Assembly: GCF_001586785.1 (NCBI RefSeq)
Contig: NZ_LUFH02000028.1
Coordinates: 1 to 53,824 of the forward strand
DNA: 53,824 nucleotides
Reading direction: 5' to 3'
Source of the DNA: Sphaerospermopsis aphanizomenoides BCCUSP55
Lineage (GTDB): Bacteria; Cyanobacteriota; Cyanobacteriia; Cyanobacteriales; Nostocaceae
The notes under the pieces are model-generated. The model searched no databases. It worked only from the letters and a program-made list of their open reading frames with translations, and was not told the DNA's origin. Shown piece after piece: positions 28,348-37,864 of this stretch. The translations under genes and the position numbers were made by a program. The stretch's first letter is position 1; the number at the start of each line of letters is the position of its first letter.

Positions 28348-28365
28348 TTATCTGAAGCTTTCAGA

Positions 28366-29448
28366 TTAGCCGTTGATTGCAGGAGCAGTCAAAGCAACAG
28401 GAGCAACTTCACCAGCAGCTAAGTCTAAGGGGAAGTTGTGAGCGTTACGCTCGTGCATTACTTCCATACCCAAGTTAGCGCGGTTGATTACATCAGCCCA
28501 AGTACCGATTACACGACCTTGAGAGTCAATGATGGATTGGTTGAAGTTGAAACCGTTCAAGTTGAAAGCCATTGTGCTTACACCCAACGCTGTGAACCAG
28601 ATTCCGATTACAGGCCAAGCAGCGAGGAAGAAGTGTAGAGAACGGCTGTTGTTGAAGGAAGCGTATTGGAAGATTAAGCGACCGAAGTAACCGTGTGCAG
28701 CAACGATGTTGTAGGTTTCTTCTTCTTGACCGAATTTGTAACCGTAGTTTTGAGATTCGTTTTCGGTTGTTTCACGAACCAAGGAGGAAGTAACCAAAGA
28801 ACCGTGCATTGCAGAGAACAAGCTACCACCGAATACACCAGCTACACCTAACATATGGAAGGGGTGCATCAAGATGTTGTGTTCTGCTTGGAACACGATC
28901 ATGAAGTTGAATGTACCGGAGATACCCAAAGGCATACCATCAGAGAAAGAACCTTGACCGATGGGGTAGATCAAGAATACTGCGGTAGCTGCTGCTACAG
29001 GTGCAGAGAAAGCTAGGCAGATCCAAGGACGCATACCCAAGCGGTAGGAAAGTTCCCACTCACGACCTAAGTAGCAGAATACGCCGGTCAAGAAGTGGAA
29101 AATTACCAATTGGTAAGGACCACCGTTATACAACCACTCATCTAAGGAAGCTGCTTCCCAAATGGGGTAGAAGTGCAAACCGATAGCGTTAGAAGAAGGA
29201 ACAACTGCACCGGAGATGATGTTGTTTCCGTAGATCAAAGAACCTGCAACTGGTTCGCGGATACCGTCGATGTCAACGGGAGGAGCGGCAATAAACGCAA
29301 TGATGAAGCAAGTAGTAGCTGCTAACAGGGTGGGGATCATTAATACACCGAACCAGCCGATGTATAGGCGGTTGTTGGTGCTGGTAATGAATTCACAGAA
29401 GCGATCCCAGATATTTGCGCTTTGGCGCTGTTGAATAGCTGTGGTCAT
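28366..29448 (-). CDS. psbA: Photosystem II D1 protein, D1:2 (Glu130) form
   Basis: A 360-residue reaction-centre subunit with five helices. [20 protein letters not shown] is the normal start; the frame runs 19 codons further upstream but that is leader. Residue 130 is Glu ([10 protein letters not shown]), the form cyanobacteria use under high light, rather than Gln130. Mn4Ca ligands Asp170, Glu189, His332, Glu333 and Asp342, Tyr161 and His190 are all in place. The C-terminal extension after Ala344 would be removed by CtpA. It is single and monocistronic here; other psbA copies are expected elsewhere in the genome. Confidence 0.98.
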   Translation of the reverse strand: MTTAIQQRQSANIWDRFCEFITSTNNRLYIGWFGVLMIPTLLAATTCFIIAFIAAPPVDIDGIREPVAGSLIYGNNIISGAVVPSSNAIGLHFYPIWEAASLDEWLYNGGPYQLVIFHFLTGVFCYLGREWELSYRLGMRPWICLAFSAPVAAATAVFLIYPIGQGSFSDGMPLGISGTFNFMIVFQAEHNILMHPFHMLGVAGVFGGSLFSAMHGSLVTSSLVRETTENESQNYGYKFGQEEETYNIVAAHGYFGRLIFQYASFNNSRSLHFFLAAWPVIGIWFTALGVSTMAFNLNGFNFNQSIIDSQGRVIGTWADVINRANLGMEVMHERNAHNFPLDLAAGEVAPVALTAPAING

Positions 29449-29661
29449 TTTCTTATGATTGCGTGTTTTATAATGTCGGCGAGTTTTTTTCTCACCTGTA
29501 TACAAAGCTTAAACTGTATGTTTAGTTTTGTAAAGATAAATTAATTTAGTGTAACTTATAACAGTTATAGATTTTTCTAATGTAGTGAGATTAACAGAAA
29601 TGATAATGGGATGGGCATCTTGCCCATCCCACAAGATTTGTAGATGATTGATAGGTAAAGA

Positions 29662-30018
<357 letters not shown>

Positions 30019-30042
30019 TTACCTGTTCATCTGTTAGAAATT

Positions 30043-30591
30043 TTAGGCTATGCGTAGCGATTGCGCGGAGTAAGGTAGGCGATCGCTTTTTTGCAGAGAA
30101 AAAGATATAGTAGGTTGTTTAGGACTACCTATATAACGAATACCTCCTAAACCTAAATAATCAATAATCCAATATTCAGGAATACCTATTTCTTCATAAT
30201 CGCGTAATTTAGTCAAGTAGTCATCACGCCAATTTGTACTAACAACTTCAACAATCAGGGGAATGGAAGCAGCTTGAGTTACAGTTGATTGTTTGTGCTA
30301 AAGTTGTTCATTTATTAAATTAGTCCGGTTTAATAATAAAATATCTGGAACATAGCCTGATTCACTTTCGGGTGGTTTAACTAATGCTTGTTTAGGAATG
30401 GAGTAAGGAAGATTTAATCTATCAAATTCTACAGTTATTTTTCTAGCTGTAAAGCCTATAATATCTTCATGTGGTCCTGATGGTTGTGACATTTCAACAA
30501 TTACTCCATTATGCAGTTCATAGTTTCCTCCGTCTGGTTTCCAATCTACAAATTCTGCAAAAGTTACTGGTTTTTGTAAGACTTGAACCAT
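30043..30591 (-). pseudogene. Uma2-family (DUF820) nuclease gene broken by an in-frame stop
   Basis: The gene starts MVQVLQKPVTFAEFVDWKPD at 30591 and reads to LINEQL, then hits TAG at 30298-30300. The same frame continues without a shift: PLIVEVVSTNWRDDYLTKLR, GIPEYWIIDYLGLGG, QPTISF, ending at TAA 30043-30045. These are the conserved catalytic segments of Uma2 (PD-(D/E)XK-like) proteins, as in the intact neighbour at 30646-31251. The last 20 residues diverge from the neighbour, so the C-terminus may also be altered. A truncated 97-residue product would lack the active-site half. Confidence 0.85.
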
Positions 30592-30645
30592 GATTTATGT
30601 ACCTTAAATTTGCTCTTATGGATAATTTGATTATACTTTTAATAT

Positions 30646-31251
30646 TTATCTTGGCATCACATCATCTAACCGCAGTTGCAGCGAAGGTAAAAGAGGAGAT
30701 TTAATCAACTCACCTAAACGATATTTCTGCTGACTGTAATCTTCACCAATTAATTGACAAACTGTAAATGTCGGTTGTTTTGGTTTACCAATAAAAACCA
30801 CTCCACCTAACCCACGATAATCAACAATCCAATATTCAGGAATTCCTAATAAAGCGTATTCTTCAACTTTACGTGCATAATCTGTTTCCCAATTTGTACT
30901 TACCACTTCAACAACTAATTTAATTGATTGTCCTAACGCAATAACTGGTTCATATTCCCAAAAAGGTTCATGGTGCAGCATTGTTTCATCTAATACTACA
31001 ATATCAGGACGGCGGGCTGTAGCAGTTTCCGGGAAAGGACGAATCAAACAAGTGCGAGGAATAAACCAGGGAAGTTTTTCCGCACTGATAGTAATACCTA
31101 TTTGAGTAGCTATTTTACCACCTACTGCTTCATGTGGTCCTGTATGTTCCATGTCAATCAGTTCTCCATCTGCAAGTTCATAGCGGGGATTATTACCATA
31201 TTGAATAATAAACTCTTCCAAGGTTAATGGTTTTGTTAATGCTTGAACCAT
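30646..31251 (-). CDS. Uma2 family endonuclease-like protein
   Basis: A 201-residue protein of the Uma2/DUF820 family, a PD-(D/E)XK-related group expanded in cyanobacteria. Visible are MEHTGPHEAVGGKIA, ATARRPDIVVLD, LVVEVVSTNWETDYARKVEEY and GIPEYWIVDYRG, covering the conserved acidic and Lys positions. It is intact, in contrast with the paralogue 55 bp downstream; both begin MVQ(A/V)L and share strand, so they look like a tandem duplication. Activity and target are unknown for the family. Confidence 0.85.
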   Translation of the reverse strand: MVQALTKPLTLEEFIIQYGNNPRYELADGELIDMEHTGPHEAVGGKIATQIGITISAEKLPWFIPRTCLIRPFPETATARRPDIVVLDETMLHHEPFWEYEPVIALGQSIKLVVEVVSTNWETDYARKVEEYALLGIPEYWIVDYRGLGGVVFIGKPKQPTFTVCQLIGEDYSQQKYRLGELIKSPLLPSLQLRLDDVMPR

Positions 31252-31399
31252 AAGTCACCTAAATCTTTAGCTGCTATTATTTTAGCTGGAAGTTTTCCTG
31301 ATTTTATGATTATTAACAGACTTATTGCGTGATTTCACTCATTGTTAATGCACCTCCTGATCTGCTTTGATATTCTCAAGGTTTATTAATATATGAAAA

Positions 31400-32935
31400 A
31401 TGCTGGCTAGAGTCTGGAGTGCATCTATTGTTGGTATTGACGCTGTAAAAGTGGGTGTGGAAGTTGATGTTTCTGGTGGTTTACCGGGAATTGTGATTTT
31501 AGGTTTACCAGATTCCGCGATTCAAGAATCTAAAGAACGGGTAAAAGCAACATTAAAAAATGCAGGTTTTGCTTTTCCCATGCGAAAAATTGTAATTAAT
31601 CTCACCCCCGCAGATTTAAGGAAAGAAGGGCCAGCTTTTGATTTACCTATTAGTGTGGGAATTTTAGCTGCTTCTGAACAAGTTAACGCCGATTTATTAG
31701 GTGATTTTTTATTTTTAGGTGAAGTTTCTTTAGATGGTACTTTGCGTCCGGTTTCTGGTGTTTTACCAATTGCTGCAACTGCAAAAAAAATGGGAATTAC
31801 TGGTTTAGTTGTTCCTATTGATAATGTTCAAGAAGCTGCTGTTGTGGAAGGATTAGATGTTTATGGTTGTAGTAATATTACTGATGTTGTAAATTTATTA
31901 AATAATCCTGGAAATTATCAACCTGTAAAATTAAATGAAACAGTAGAAACCTTATCAGTAACATCTTTAAATTTAGCCGATTTGCAAGATGTAAAAGGAC
32001 AAGCTCATGCACGTCGAGCTTTGGAAATTGCCGCTGCTGGAGGACATAATTTAATTTTTGTCGGACCACCTGGAAGCGGAAAAACAATGTTAGCAAGACG
32101 TTTACCAGGAATTTTACCACCTTTGGAATTTTCGGAATCTTTAGAAGTAACTCGTATTCATTCTGTTGCTGGATTATTAAAAAATCGTGGTTCATTAGTA
32201 CGGGAAAGACCTTTTCGCAGTCCCCATCATTCTGCATCGGGTCCATCTTTAGTTGGTGGTGGTAGTTTTCCTCGTCCTGGAGAAATATCTTTATCACATT
32301 TTGGTATCTTGTTTTTGGATGAACTCACAGAATTTAAACGTGATGTTTTAGAGTTTCTGCGTCAACCTTTGGAAGATGGTTCTGTAACGATTTCTCGTAC
32401 TCGTCAATCTGTAGTTTTCCCGGCACAATTTACATTAGTTGCTAGTACAAATCCCTGTCCTTGTGGTTATTATGGTGATACAATTCAACAGTGTACTTGT
32501 TCACCTAGACAAAGAGAACAATATTGGGCAAAGTTATCAGGTCCCTTGATGGATAGAATTGATTTACAAGTAGCGGTAAATCGCTTGAAACCAGAGGAAA
32601 TTACCCAAACTGCAACAACAGGAGAACCATCAAAATCTGTGCGGGAAAGGGTGCAGAAAGCGCGGGACATTGCGACAAATCGTTTTCAATCAGAAGCAAA
32701 TCTGCGTTGTAATGCCCAAATGCAAAGTCGTCATTTACAAAAATGGTGTAAATTAGATGATGCTAGTCGGAATTTATTAGAAGCAGCAATTAGAAAATTA
32801 GGGTTATCTGCAAGAGCGAGCGATCGCATTCTCAAGGTAGCACGCACAATTGCAGATTTAGCCGGAGATGAAAATATCAAACCCCAATATGTAGCAGAAG
32901 CAATTCAATATCGGACAATTGATAGAATGCAATAA
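31400..32935 (+). CDS. YifB/ComM-like Mg-chelatase-type AAA ATPase
   Basis: A 511-residue protein. The N-terminal domain (LARVWSASIVGIDAVKVGVE...) is the ChlI-associated fold with a Lon-protease-like arrangement. The ATPase follows, with Walker A VGPPGSGKT, Walker B ILFLDELTEF and the C-rich insertion NPCPCGYYGDTIQQCTC. The C-terminal Mg-chelatase domain (ASDRILKVARTIADLAG) closes the protein. The homologue ComM is a branch-migration helicase for natural transformation in several bacteria; the same role here is inference. Stand-alone gene. Confidence 0.92.
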   Translation: MLARVWSASIVGIDAVKVGVEVDVSGGLPGIVILGLPDSAIQESKERVKATLKNAGFAFPMRKIVINLTPADLRKEGPAFDLPISVGILAASEQVNADLLGDFLFLGEVSLDGTLRPVSGVLPIAATAKKMGITGLVVPIDNVQEAAVVEGLDVYGCSNITDVVNLLNNPGNYQPVKLNETVETLSVTSLNLADLQDVKGQAHARRALEIAAAGGHNLIFVGPPGSGKTMLARRLPGILPPLEFSESLEVTRIHSVAGLLKNRGSLVRERPFRSPHHSASGPSLVGGGSFPRPGEISLSHFGILFLDELTEFKRDVLEFLRQPLEDGSVTISRTRQSVVFPAQFTLVASTNPCPCGYYGDTIQQCTCSPRQREQYWAKLSGPLMDRIDLQVAVNRLKPEEITQTATTGEPSKSVRERVQKARDIATNRFQSEANLRCNAQMQSRHLQKWCKLDDASRNLLEAAIRKLGLSARASDRILKVARTIADLAGDENIKPQYVAEAIQYRTIDRMQ

Positions 32936-33159
32936 TTCATAATAGAGTCTACGACTACCGTAAGGGATAAGTAATTCGTAATTATTTATTTTAAGCTGCT
33001 GTGCAGCTAGATTATATATTGCGATATTGAGGAAAAGTACCCTGAAACTTTCTTCACTTTTGACTTTTGACTTGCTGTTGTGCATTTTAAATGTACAACA
33101 GCTTATCCTATCTTCTCCTTTTCCTCTGCTCACTGTCATCTATCACTTCTTTCCTATGA

Positions 33160-33798
33160 TCAATTAAATGACAAAGATTGGATCACCTGTTCATAAGCTC
33201 TGCGGTATACAGCATCATTATTTCCAGAGCCAACTTGAGCTAATGTTACAACAATGATTTGAGAATTTTTAGGGTTAACTACAGCAATGTGTTTATGTTC
33301 ATACAACCCACTAGATTCAAATTGAATAGCATTTTTATTTGCTATTTTGGCGGTCTTAAAGTTTCTAGTTGCTGCAAAATTCTGATTTTGCTGAATCCAT
33401 GTAAGTAAAGGTAAGCGTTGGGGATTTTTGGAAACTGTCACTTGTACATTTGCTGGGTATTCTGTACCTCCTTCATAAGCTCCAGCTTGAATTTTTCGAT
33501 TATGTTCTTTAGTCCAAATATTAACTATAGCTAAACTTGAATTAGAACCACCTCTATTTGTTTTTTGACTGACAACAAAGTCCTTAGAGGAATAGTTAAA
33601 CTTGAAACCGAAGTTACTGCGGTAAACACTTAGATTATAGGCAACCAGTTTTTCTGTAGATGTTTTTGGTGCTACATTTGTAGACGCATAACTGAAAGAT
33701 GGAGATGATGATGATGTGATTGCTATTGCGGTAACTGCAACTATTGACGCTGAACTAAACAGCAATTTGTGTATATTTCTGTTGTAGGATATTTTCAT
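33160..33798 (-). CDS. Exported protein of unknown function
   Basis: A 212-residue protein with a Sec-type signal peptide (Lys/Arg start, hydrophobic core about 12-30, Ser-rich end before YASTN). The mature part opens with YRSNFGFKFNYSSKDFVV, a PsbP/Mog1-like strand pattern also seen in the lipoprotein at 6051; the two may be distant relatives. No known catalytic motif. It lies upstream of no obvious partner. Function unknown. Confidence 0.65.
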   Translation of the reverse strand: MKISYNRNIHKLLFSSASIVAVTAIAITSSSSPSFSYASTNVAPKTSTEKLVAYNLSVYRSNFGFKFNYSSKDFVVSQKTNRGGSNSSLAIVNIWTKEHNRKIQAGAYEGGTEYPANVQVTVSKNPQRLPLLTWIQQNQNFAATRNFKTAKIANKNAIQFESSGLYEHKHIAVVNPKNSQIIVVTLAQVGSGNNDAVYRRAYEQVIQSLSFN

Positions 33799-34164
33799 AA
33801 TTTACTCCTTTTAGCTCAATTACATGGATTCGTTAACTCTGATAGATTCAGCAGTGGGAAGAGTATTTTCGTAAGTAAAAGGAGATTAATTCCAATATCT
33901 ATCTTTTGATAGATTTCGTGGTGAATTGGGAGAAAAGTCACTAAAAAAAGGATAAAAGACAATTTTGCTCCTTTACCCTTTAACTTTTTCCGAACCAACT
34001 TAATAACTCCTGATTATTAAATGAGAAGTATGTAATTAAAAGCGTAAAAAAACAGTTTTTAACGAAGGCACAGGGCAGAAGGCAGTTTTTTTAACGGGGA
34101 TTTGTACCCCGATCCAAAAACTTTGGACGAAGTCCGGTTTTAAACCTGATTGTTCAGATAATAT
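33799..34164. other. 366-bp intergenic region
   Basis: Between two minus-strand exported-protein genes. Contains a small hairpin CGGGG/CCCCG at about 34098-34115 inside a phrase (ACGGGGATTTGTACCCCG) that looks like a dispersed repeat. No gene is seen. Confidence 0.5.
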
Positions 34165-34662
34165 TTAACGGTTATTAGACGCATCAGTTTTAGGTTTAGG
34201 GGTATTCTGTATTTTTAATAACGTATTATAAATTTCTTTTTTCAAATCATTGTTATTTTGGATTTCTAGAGTGATTTGATTGAATCGTTCAATACTCAAA
34301 CCATTGTCTTCAACTATTTGTTGGGAATTGTTACAATATTCAACAGCTATACCCCTGGCCTTATTCGGAAGAGAATTGATGCTGTTAGGGTCATTGCAAA
34401 CTATTTTGGGAATTTCTGTTCCACCTATCAGTTTTTTAATTTCCTCAAAAGCCTTCTGCCGTTTTGGTTCCATTGTGAGGACAGACTGAGCATACCTAGT
34501 AACTTCTGTCTTATTAACGGTCAAGGTTTGAGCATTAGCTTTGTGACTCAGACCTAAAGAGGTGAAAATCAAACTCGTTGTGGTGAGAGTTGCAAATACC
34601 AAAGACCCAGACAGTATTGGCTTGATTTGATTTCGGACAAGTACGAAGAAAATTTCCCGCAT
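34165..34662 (-). CDS. DUF4168-type exported protein
   Basis: A 165-residue protein with a signal peptide ending near SHKANAQ. The mature protein is helical and matches the DUF4168 pattern: VTRYAQSVLTMEPKRQKAFEEIKKL and a C-terminal helix around LSIERFNQITLEIQNN. Periplasmic location is expected. Two Cys in the middle could form a disulfide. Family function is unknown. Confidence 0.75.
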   Translation of the reverse strand: MREIFFVLVRNQIKPILSGSLVFATLTTTSLIFTSLGLSHKANAQTLTVNKTEVTRYAQSVLTMEPKRQKAFEEIKKLIGGTEIPKIVCNDPNSINSLPNKARGIAVEYCNNSQQIVEDNGLSIERFNQITLEIQNNNDLKKEIYNTLLKIQNTPKPKTDASNNR

Positions 34663-34762
34663 AGGATAGATGACACAGAATAATAGTAGAGGTATGATAA
34701 TGGATTTGAATTATTTTAGGAAGAAGAAGTTCCACTCAATCTGAAATCAAGTTAATTTTTAT

Positions 34763-34870
34763 CAGGTGACAGGTGACAGGTGACAGGTGACAGGTGACAG
34801 GTGACAGGTGACAGGTGACAGGTGACAGGTGACAGGTGACAGGTGACAGGTGACAGGTGACAGGTGACAG
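34763..34870. repeat. STRR array, GTGACAG heptamer, about 15 copies
   Basis: An uninterrupted array of CAGGTGA/GTGACAG units over 108 bp, perfect from unit to unit. It lies downstream of holA (minus strand), 22 bp from its stop codon. Unit length seven is typical of the short tandemly repeated repetitive sequences of heterocystous cyanobacteria. Confidence 0.97.
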
Positions 34871-34892
34871 ATAAAAAAGCAATAATTACCAA

Positions 34893-35879
34893 TTACCTTC
34901 TCTGATATAGTTGACAAAGCTCTATCACTTTAGTTTGTAGGATTGAGGTTTCTGAAGCCCCTTGTTTCAGGCTAACTTCTAATTCCAGGAGTAGGGGTAA
35001 AGATAATACTAGTTGCTGTACAGAAAGAGATTTAACTTCTTGCTGTAAAAAATAGATACGTTTAGGGTTATTGATTTCCGCAGCCTGAGCGATCGCTTGG
35101 GGGTTACGCTCTCCACTTTCCATCATAATCTTTACCCAAAGCCAAGTGCGAAACTGACCTATTAAAGTGGCAACAATCCGTAATCCAGGTTCGGCGGCAT
35201 TAATTAAATCACCTACAATTCCTAAAGCTTTAGGTGTATCTCCAGTTCTAATGGCTGCTGCCAATTGTAAAGTATTTTGAGTAGTATTTCTGACTAATTG
35301 AGTTACAGTATTGACATCTAACGGCTTGTTACTACCTTCTGTGTAAAGCCGTAATTTCTCCATTTCATTGTAGAGAAGCCGTGTATCGTTACCTATAGAT
35401 TCTGCCAACAGTTCAGCAGTCTGAGTAGTTAGTTTTACACCCACAGTTTGAGCAGCTTGATTAACAGCTTGTACCAGCAATTCCGTTTTCCAGGGAGGAA
35501 TGAGAGGAAATTCTTGGAACTGGGCAAATTGCTTTAAAAATTTTGTGGCTTTTAAGCGTTCATCAGGTTTGTTACGGCTAGTCAACAATAAAAACGAGTC
35601 TTCAGGAATTACGGGTAAAGTGCGTTGTAATTCTGATAACACATTTTCTGGACACTGTTGACAAAGAGTAGAATTGATTAACCATACCAAACGTCCACCA
35701 GCGCCAAAAGAGGGTGTCATGACTTGATTTAAAGCCTGAATCACAGCATCTGCTTGATCTGGGGGAAAAGCAGTATAGTTAAAACTGATCCATAGAGGAT
35801 CAAGAATGCGATCGCGCAAAACTGTCACGGCTTTTTCAATGGCAAAATCATCTTCACCCCAGTAAACATAAATTGGCAT
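34893..35879 (-). CDS. holA: DNA polymerase III delta subunit HolA
   Basis: A 328-residue clamp-loader subunit that opens the beta sliding clamp. The N-terminus MPIYVYWGEDDFAIEKAV is typical of cyanobacterial HolA (GEDDF corresponds to the degenerate P-loop region). The C-terminal collar domain includes AAIRTGDTPKALGIVGDLI and LIGQFRTWLWVKIM. Full length. Single gene; an STRR array follows its stop codon. Confidence 0.92.
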   Translation of the reverse strand: MPIYVYWGEDDFAIEKAVTVLRDRILDPLWISFNYTAFPPDQADAVIQALNQVMTPSFGAGGRLVWLINSTLCQQCPENVLSELQRTLPVIPEDSFLLLTSRNKPDERLKATKFLKQFAQFQEFPLIPPWKTELLVQAVNQAAQTVGVKLTTQTAELLAESIGNDTRLLYNEMEKLRLYTEGSNKPLDVNTVTQLVRNTTQNTLQLAAAIRTGDTPKALGIVGDLINAAEPGLRIVATLIGQFRTWLWVKIMMESGERNPQAIAQAAEINNPKRIYFLQQEVKSLSVQQLVLSLPLLLELEVSLKQGASETSILQTKVIELCQLYQRR

Positions 35880-36038
35880 AACAGTTCCAAATAGAGAATG
35901 GGAAACAGGGAACAGGGATTATTGATCTTGATTGTTCCTACCTGCCCAATTTTTAATTTTTAATTTTTAATTGGCATAACTTGGTCAAATTGAGTAAATT
36001 TTCCTACAATCTATCAAGAGAGATCGAGGCTAAGAAGA

Positions 36039-36827
36039 TTGGACGACAACTACCAAACCTATTTAAATCGGGTAGCACGCATGACGCTACCAGAATCTTA
36101 CAAAACCCAAGTTCAGCATATCCAGGAATCTTATAAATTCAAACTCCATGCTGGAGTCAGACAACCAACCTCTTTTCCTGGCTATACGCTGATCACCCCA
36201 CCAGCAGAAGAAGATACACAAAACGCTGATTTTTACAATCAAATCAAGACCTATCAACGGTCGCTGTTAGAGTTACCAGTCAACTGTGATTTGATTGTAC
36301 CCGTGCCTCCTGCCAGTTTTCATTTGACCGTTGCAGACTTGATTTGGGATCATGCTTTCATTCATGCTACTGAAAAAAATCCCCAATTTGAACAGGAGTT
36401 AAACTCTTGCCTAGGTAATTTATTTGACCAGTATCAACAGTTAAGAAACAAAGCCCCTAATCCAATTTCCTGGCAAATGCTAGGACTGATAGTGATGCCA
36501 AGGGCTGTAGGTGTGTGCTTAATCCCTAAAGATGAACGCTGCTATGAAGAGATTATTCAACTCCGACGATTAATTTATCAAAATCGGAAGTTAATGGGCT
36601 TAGGGATTGAGCAACATTATAACTTTACTGCTCATATTACATTAGGTTATTTTGGTGAAATTCCCACTGAACTAGACCGAATAAAACTCAGTGATCAGCT
36701 GTCAGAGTTAAATCAACAATGGTTATTGAATTTCCCAGAAATTTTAATCCATCGGGCTGAGTTGCGGAAGTTTGACAACATGACAAAATATTATCGTCAA
36801 CCAGAGTGGACTAGTTTGGAGTTTTAA
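36039..36827 (+). CDS. DUF1868/2H phosphoesterase-like protein
   Basis: A 262-residue soluble protein with two H-x-T/S motifs, FHLTVAD (about residue 100) and AHITLGYF (about 200), the paired signature of the 2H phosphoesterase/2'-5' RNA ligase-like fold. DUF1868 members have this arrangement. The start is TTG at 36039 (MDDNYQTYLNRVARM); the next ATG is 14 codons in and would cut the conserved beginning, so TTG is preferred. The substrate is unknown. Confidence 0.75.
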   Translation: MDDNYQTYLNRVARMTLPESYKTQVQHIQESYKFKLHAGVRQPTSFPGYTLITPPAEEDTQNADFYNQIKTYQRSLLELPVNCDLIVPVPPASFHLTVADLIWDHAFIHATEKNPQFEQELNSCLGNLFDQYQQLRNKAPNPISWQMLGLIVMPRAVGVCLIPKDERCYEEIIQLRRLIYQNRKLMGLGIEQHYNFTAHITLGYFGEIPTELDRIKLSDQLSELNQQWLLNFPEILIHRAELRKFDNMTKYYRQPEWTSLEF

Positions 36828-36840
36828 TTTGTCAGTGGTC

Positions 36841-37020
36841 AGTTGTCAGAAACAGGGTGTAGGGGGTAGGGTATAGGGTGTAGGGAAGACAGCGTTGGAC
36901 AGAGGTTGATCTTGGCTCAACGCAAGCGTATTGAGAATACGGAGCTTGTATCCCAAAGGTGGTTGGGGCTATCTGGAAGCCCCACACCCCACACCCCAAA
37001 CTCCTAACGGGGCTTGGTCA
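36841..37020 (+). other. Repeat-rich segment with possible second TnpB right-end relic
   Basis: After G-rich heptamers (GGGTGTA types), bases 36895-37016 contain hairpins, the last being AAGCCCC / GGGGCTT with a 26-base loop (about 36977-37016). The reading LNASVLRIRSLYPKGGWGYLEAP is reminiscent of TnpB tails, but an in-frame stop and the lack of the usual TCAA end leave this uncertain. Confidence 0.3.
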
Positions 37021-37077
37021 GTTGTCAGTGATTATTCTCTGCATATCTCTGATGGCTGACTGCTGACTGCTGAATAC

Positions 37078-37860
37078 TTACTCAAATTCTGGTTGTTGAT
37101 AAGCTAAATAAACAGCTTCTAAAAATACATCAGATGAAATATCAGCTGGCATTATTGTTAAGTTAATAATAGATTGTACCTGTTGAGATAATTTTAGTGA
37201 TAGAGATGTCCTAGCTTTGTGCGACATTCCATTACGTCGCAGTAAATATTCACGAATGATGGCAAAATCATCAGGTAACAATTGTGATAAATCAGATATT
37301 TTTTGCAAACTGATATAAAAGGATTTTGCTTCTGCGGAAATAATCAGATGTGCAGATTTATTAACTGTTTGAGTTTGAATTACTATAGTACCAGCAACTA
37401 AATCACCAAGGCGCTTTTCACTTTTACCAAACATAATTAAACAAGCACCAATAAATAAAGTCTCATCAATCGGACGCAGTAAAGCCCGGAGTGCAGCTTG
37501 TTGTAAACTCAGAGGTCTACCATCATCTCGCACTACCCGAATTTTAGCAATGCGTTTACCAGGAGTTTGTCCCTGCCAAATAGTTTCAAAAAAAACAAAA
37601 TAACCTGTGTAAATAAAGAAGAGACTCAATAAACCTATCGCCGTCATCCATAAACCGAAACCAGTTCCAAAAATTTCTAACCCAGTATCAATTAACTGTG
37701 CGGAAATCGTCACCCAGAGAAAGATAAAAAGAGCTAAACTCAAACCCAAAATATTATAGTCAATAATTAGCGCCCAAGTCCTACTTCCTATTCCAGCCAG
37801 GGTAAATTCCAACTCAACGCTTTCTGGAGTGCTGAATTTAATTCTGTTGAATAAGTGCAT
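37078..37860 (-). CDS. RDD family membrane protein
   Basis: A 260-residue protein with three to four hydrophobic segments in the first 150 residues. The RDD features are present: an Arg and Asp in helix 1 (GSRTWALIIDYNILG) and the loop GKRIAKIRVVRDDGRPLSL. A soluble C-terminal region of about 100 residues includes LPDDFAIIREYLLRRNGM. It starts 4 bp after the stop of the upstream membrane protein and is probably co-transcribed with it. RDD, SpoIIM and DUF58 genes often cluster with MoxR ATPases; the function is unknown. Confidence 0.85.
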   Translation of the reverse strand: MHLFNRIKFSTPESVELEFTLAGIGSRTWALIIDYNILGLSLALFIFLWVTISAQLIDTGLEIFGTGFGLWMTAIGLLSLFFIYTGYFVFFETIWQGQTPGKRIAKIRVVRDDGRPLSLQQAALRALLRPIDETLFIGACLIMFGKSEKRLGDLVAGTIVIQTQTVNKSAHLIISAEAKSFYISLQKISDLSQLLPDDFAIIREYLLRRNGMSHKARTSLSLKLSQQVQSIINLTIMPADISSDVFLEAVYLAYQQPEFE

Positions 37861-37864
37861 GATT

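Larger units (their letters stand above)
28057..28365. other. 309-bp intergenic region, convergent
   Basis: Between the convergent hybrid kinase and psbA genes. It contains a copy of the dispersed TCCTGTAAATCCT repeat (28258-28313) and the psbA terminator. No gene is seen. Confidence 0.7.

Noticed and set aside
28438-29186. Open frames antisense to psbA
   Set aside because: They mirror a highly conserved coding sequence, lack ribosome-binding sites and resemble nothing.
29449-29580. A specific psbA promoter
   Set aside because: Several -35/-10-like words are present (for example TTTACA and TATACA on the minus strand) but spacing is ambiguous, so no site is called.
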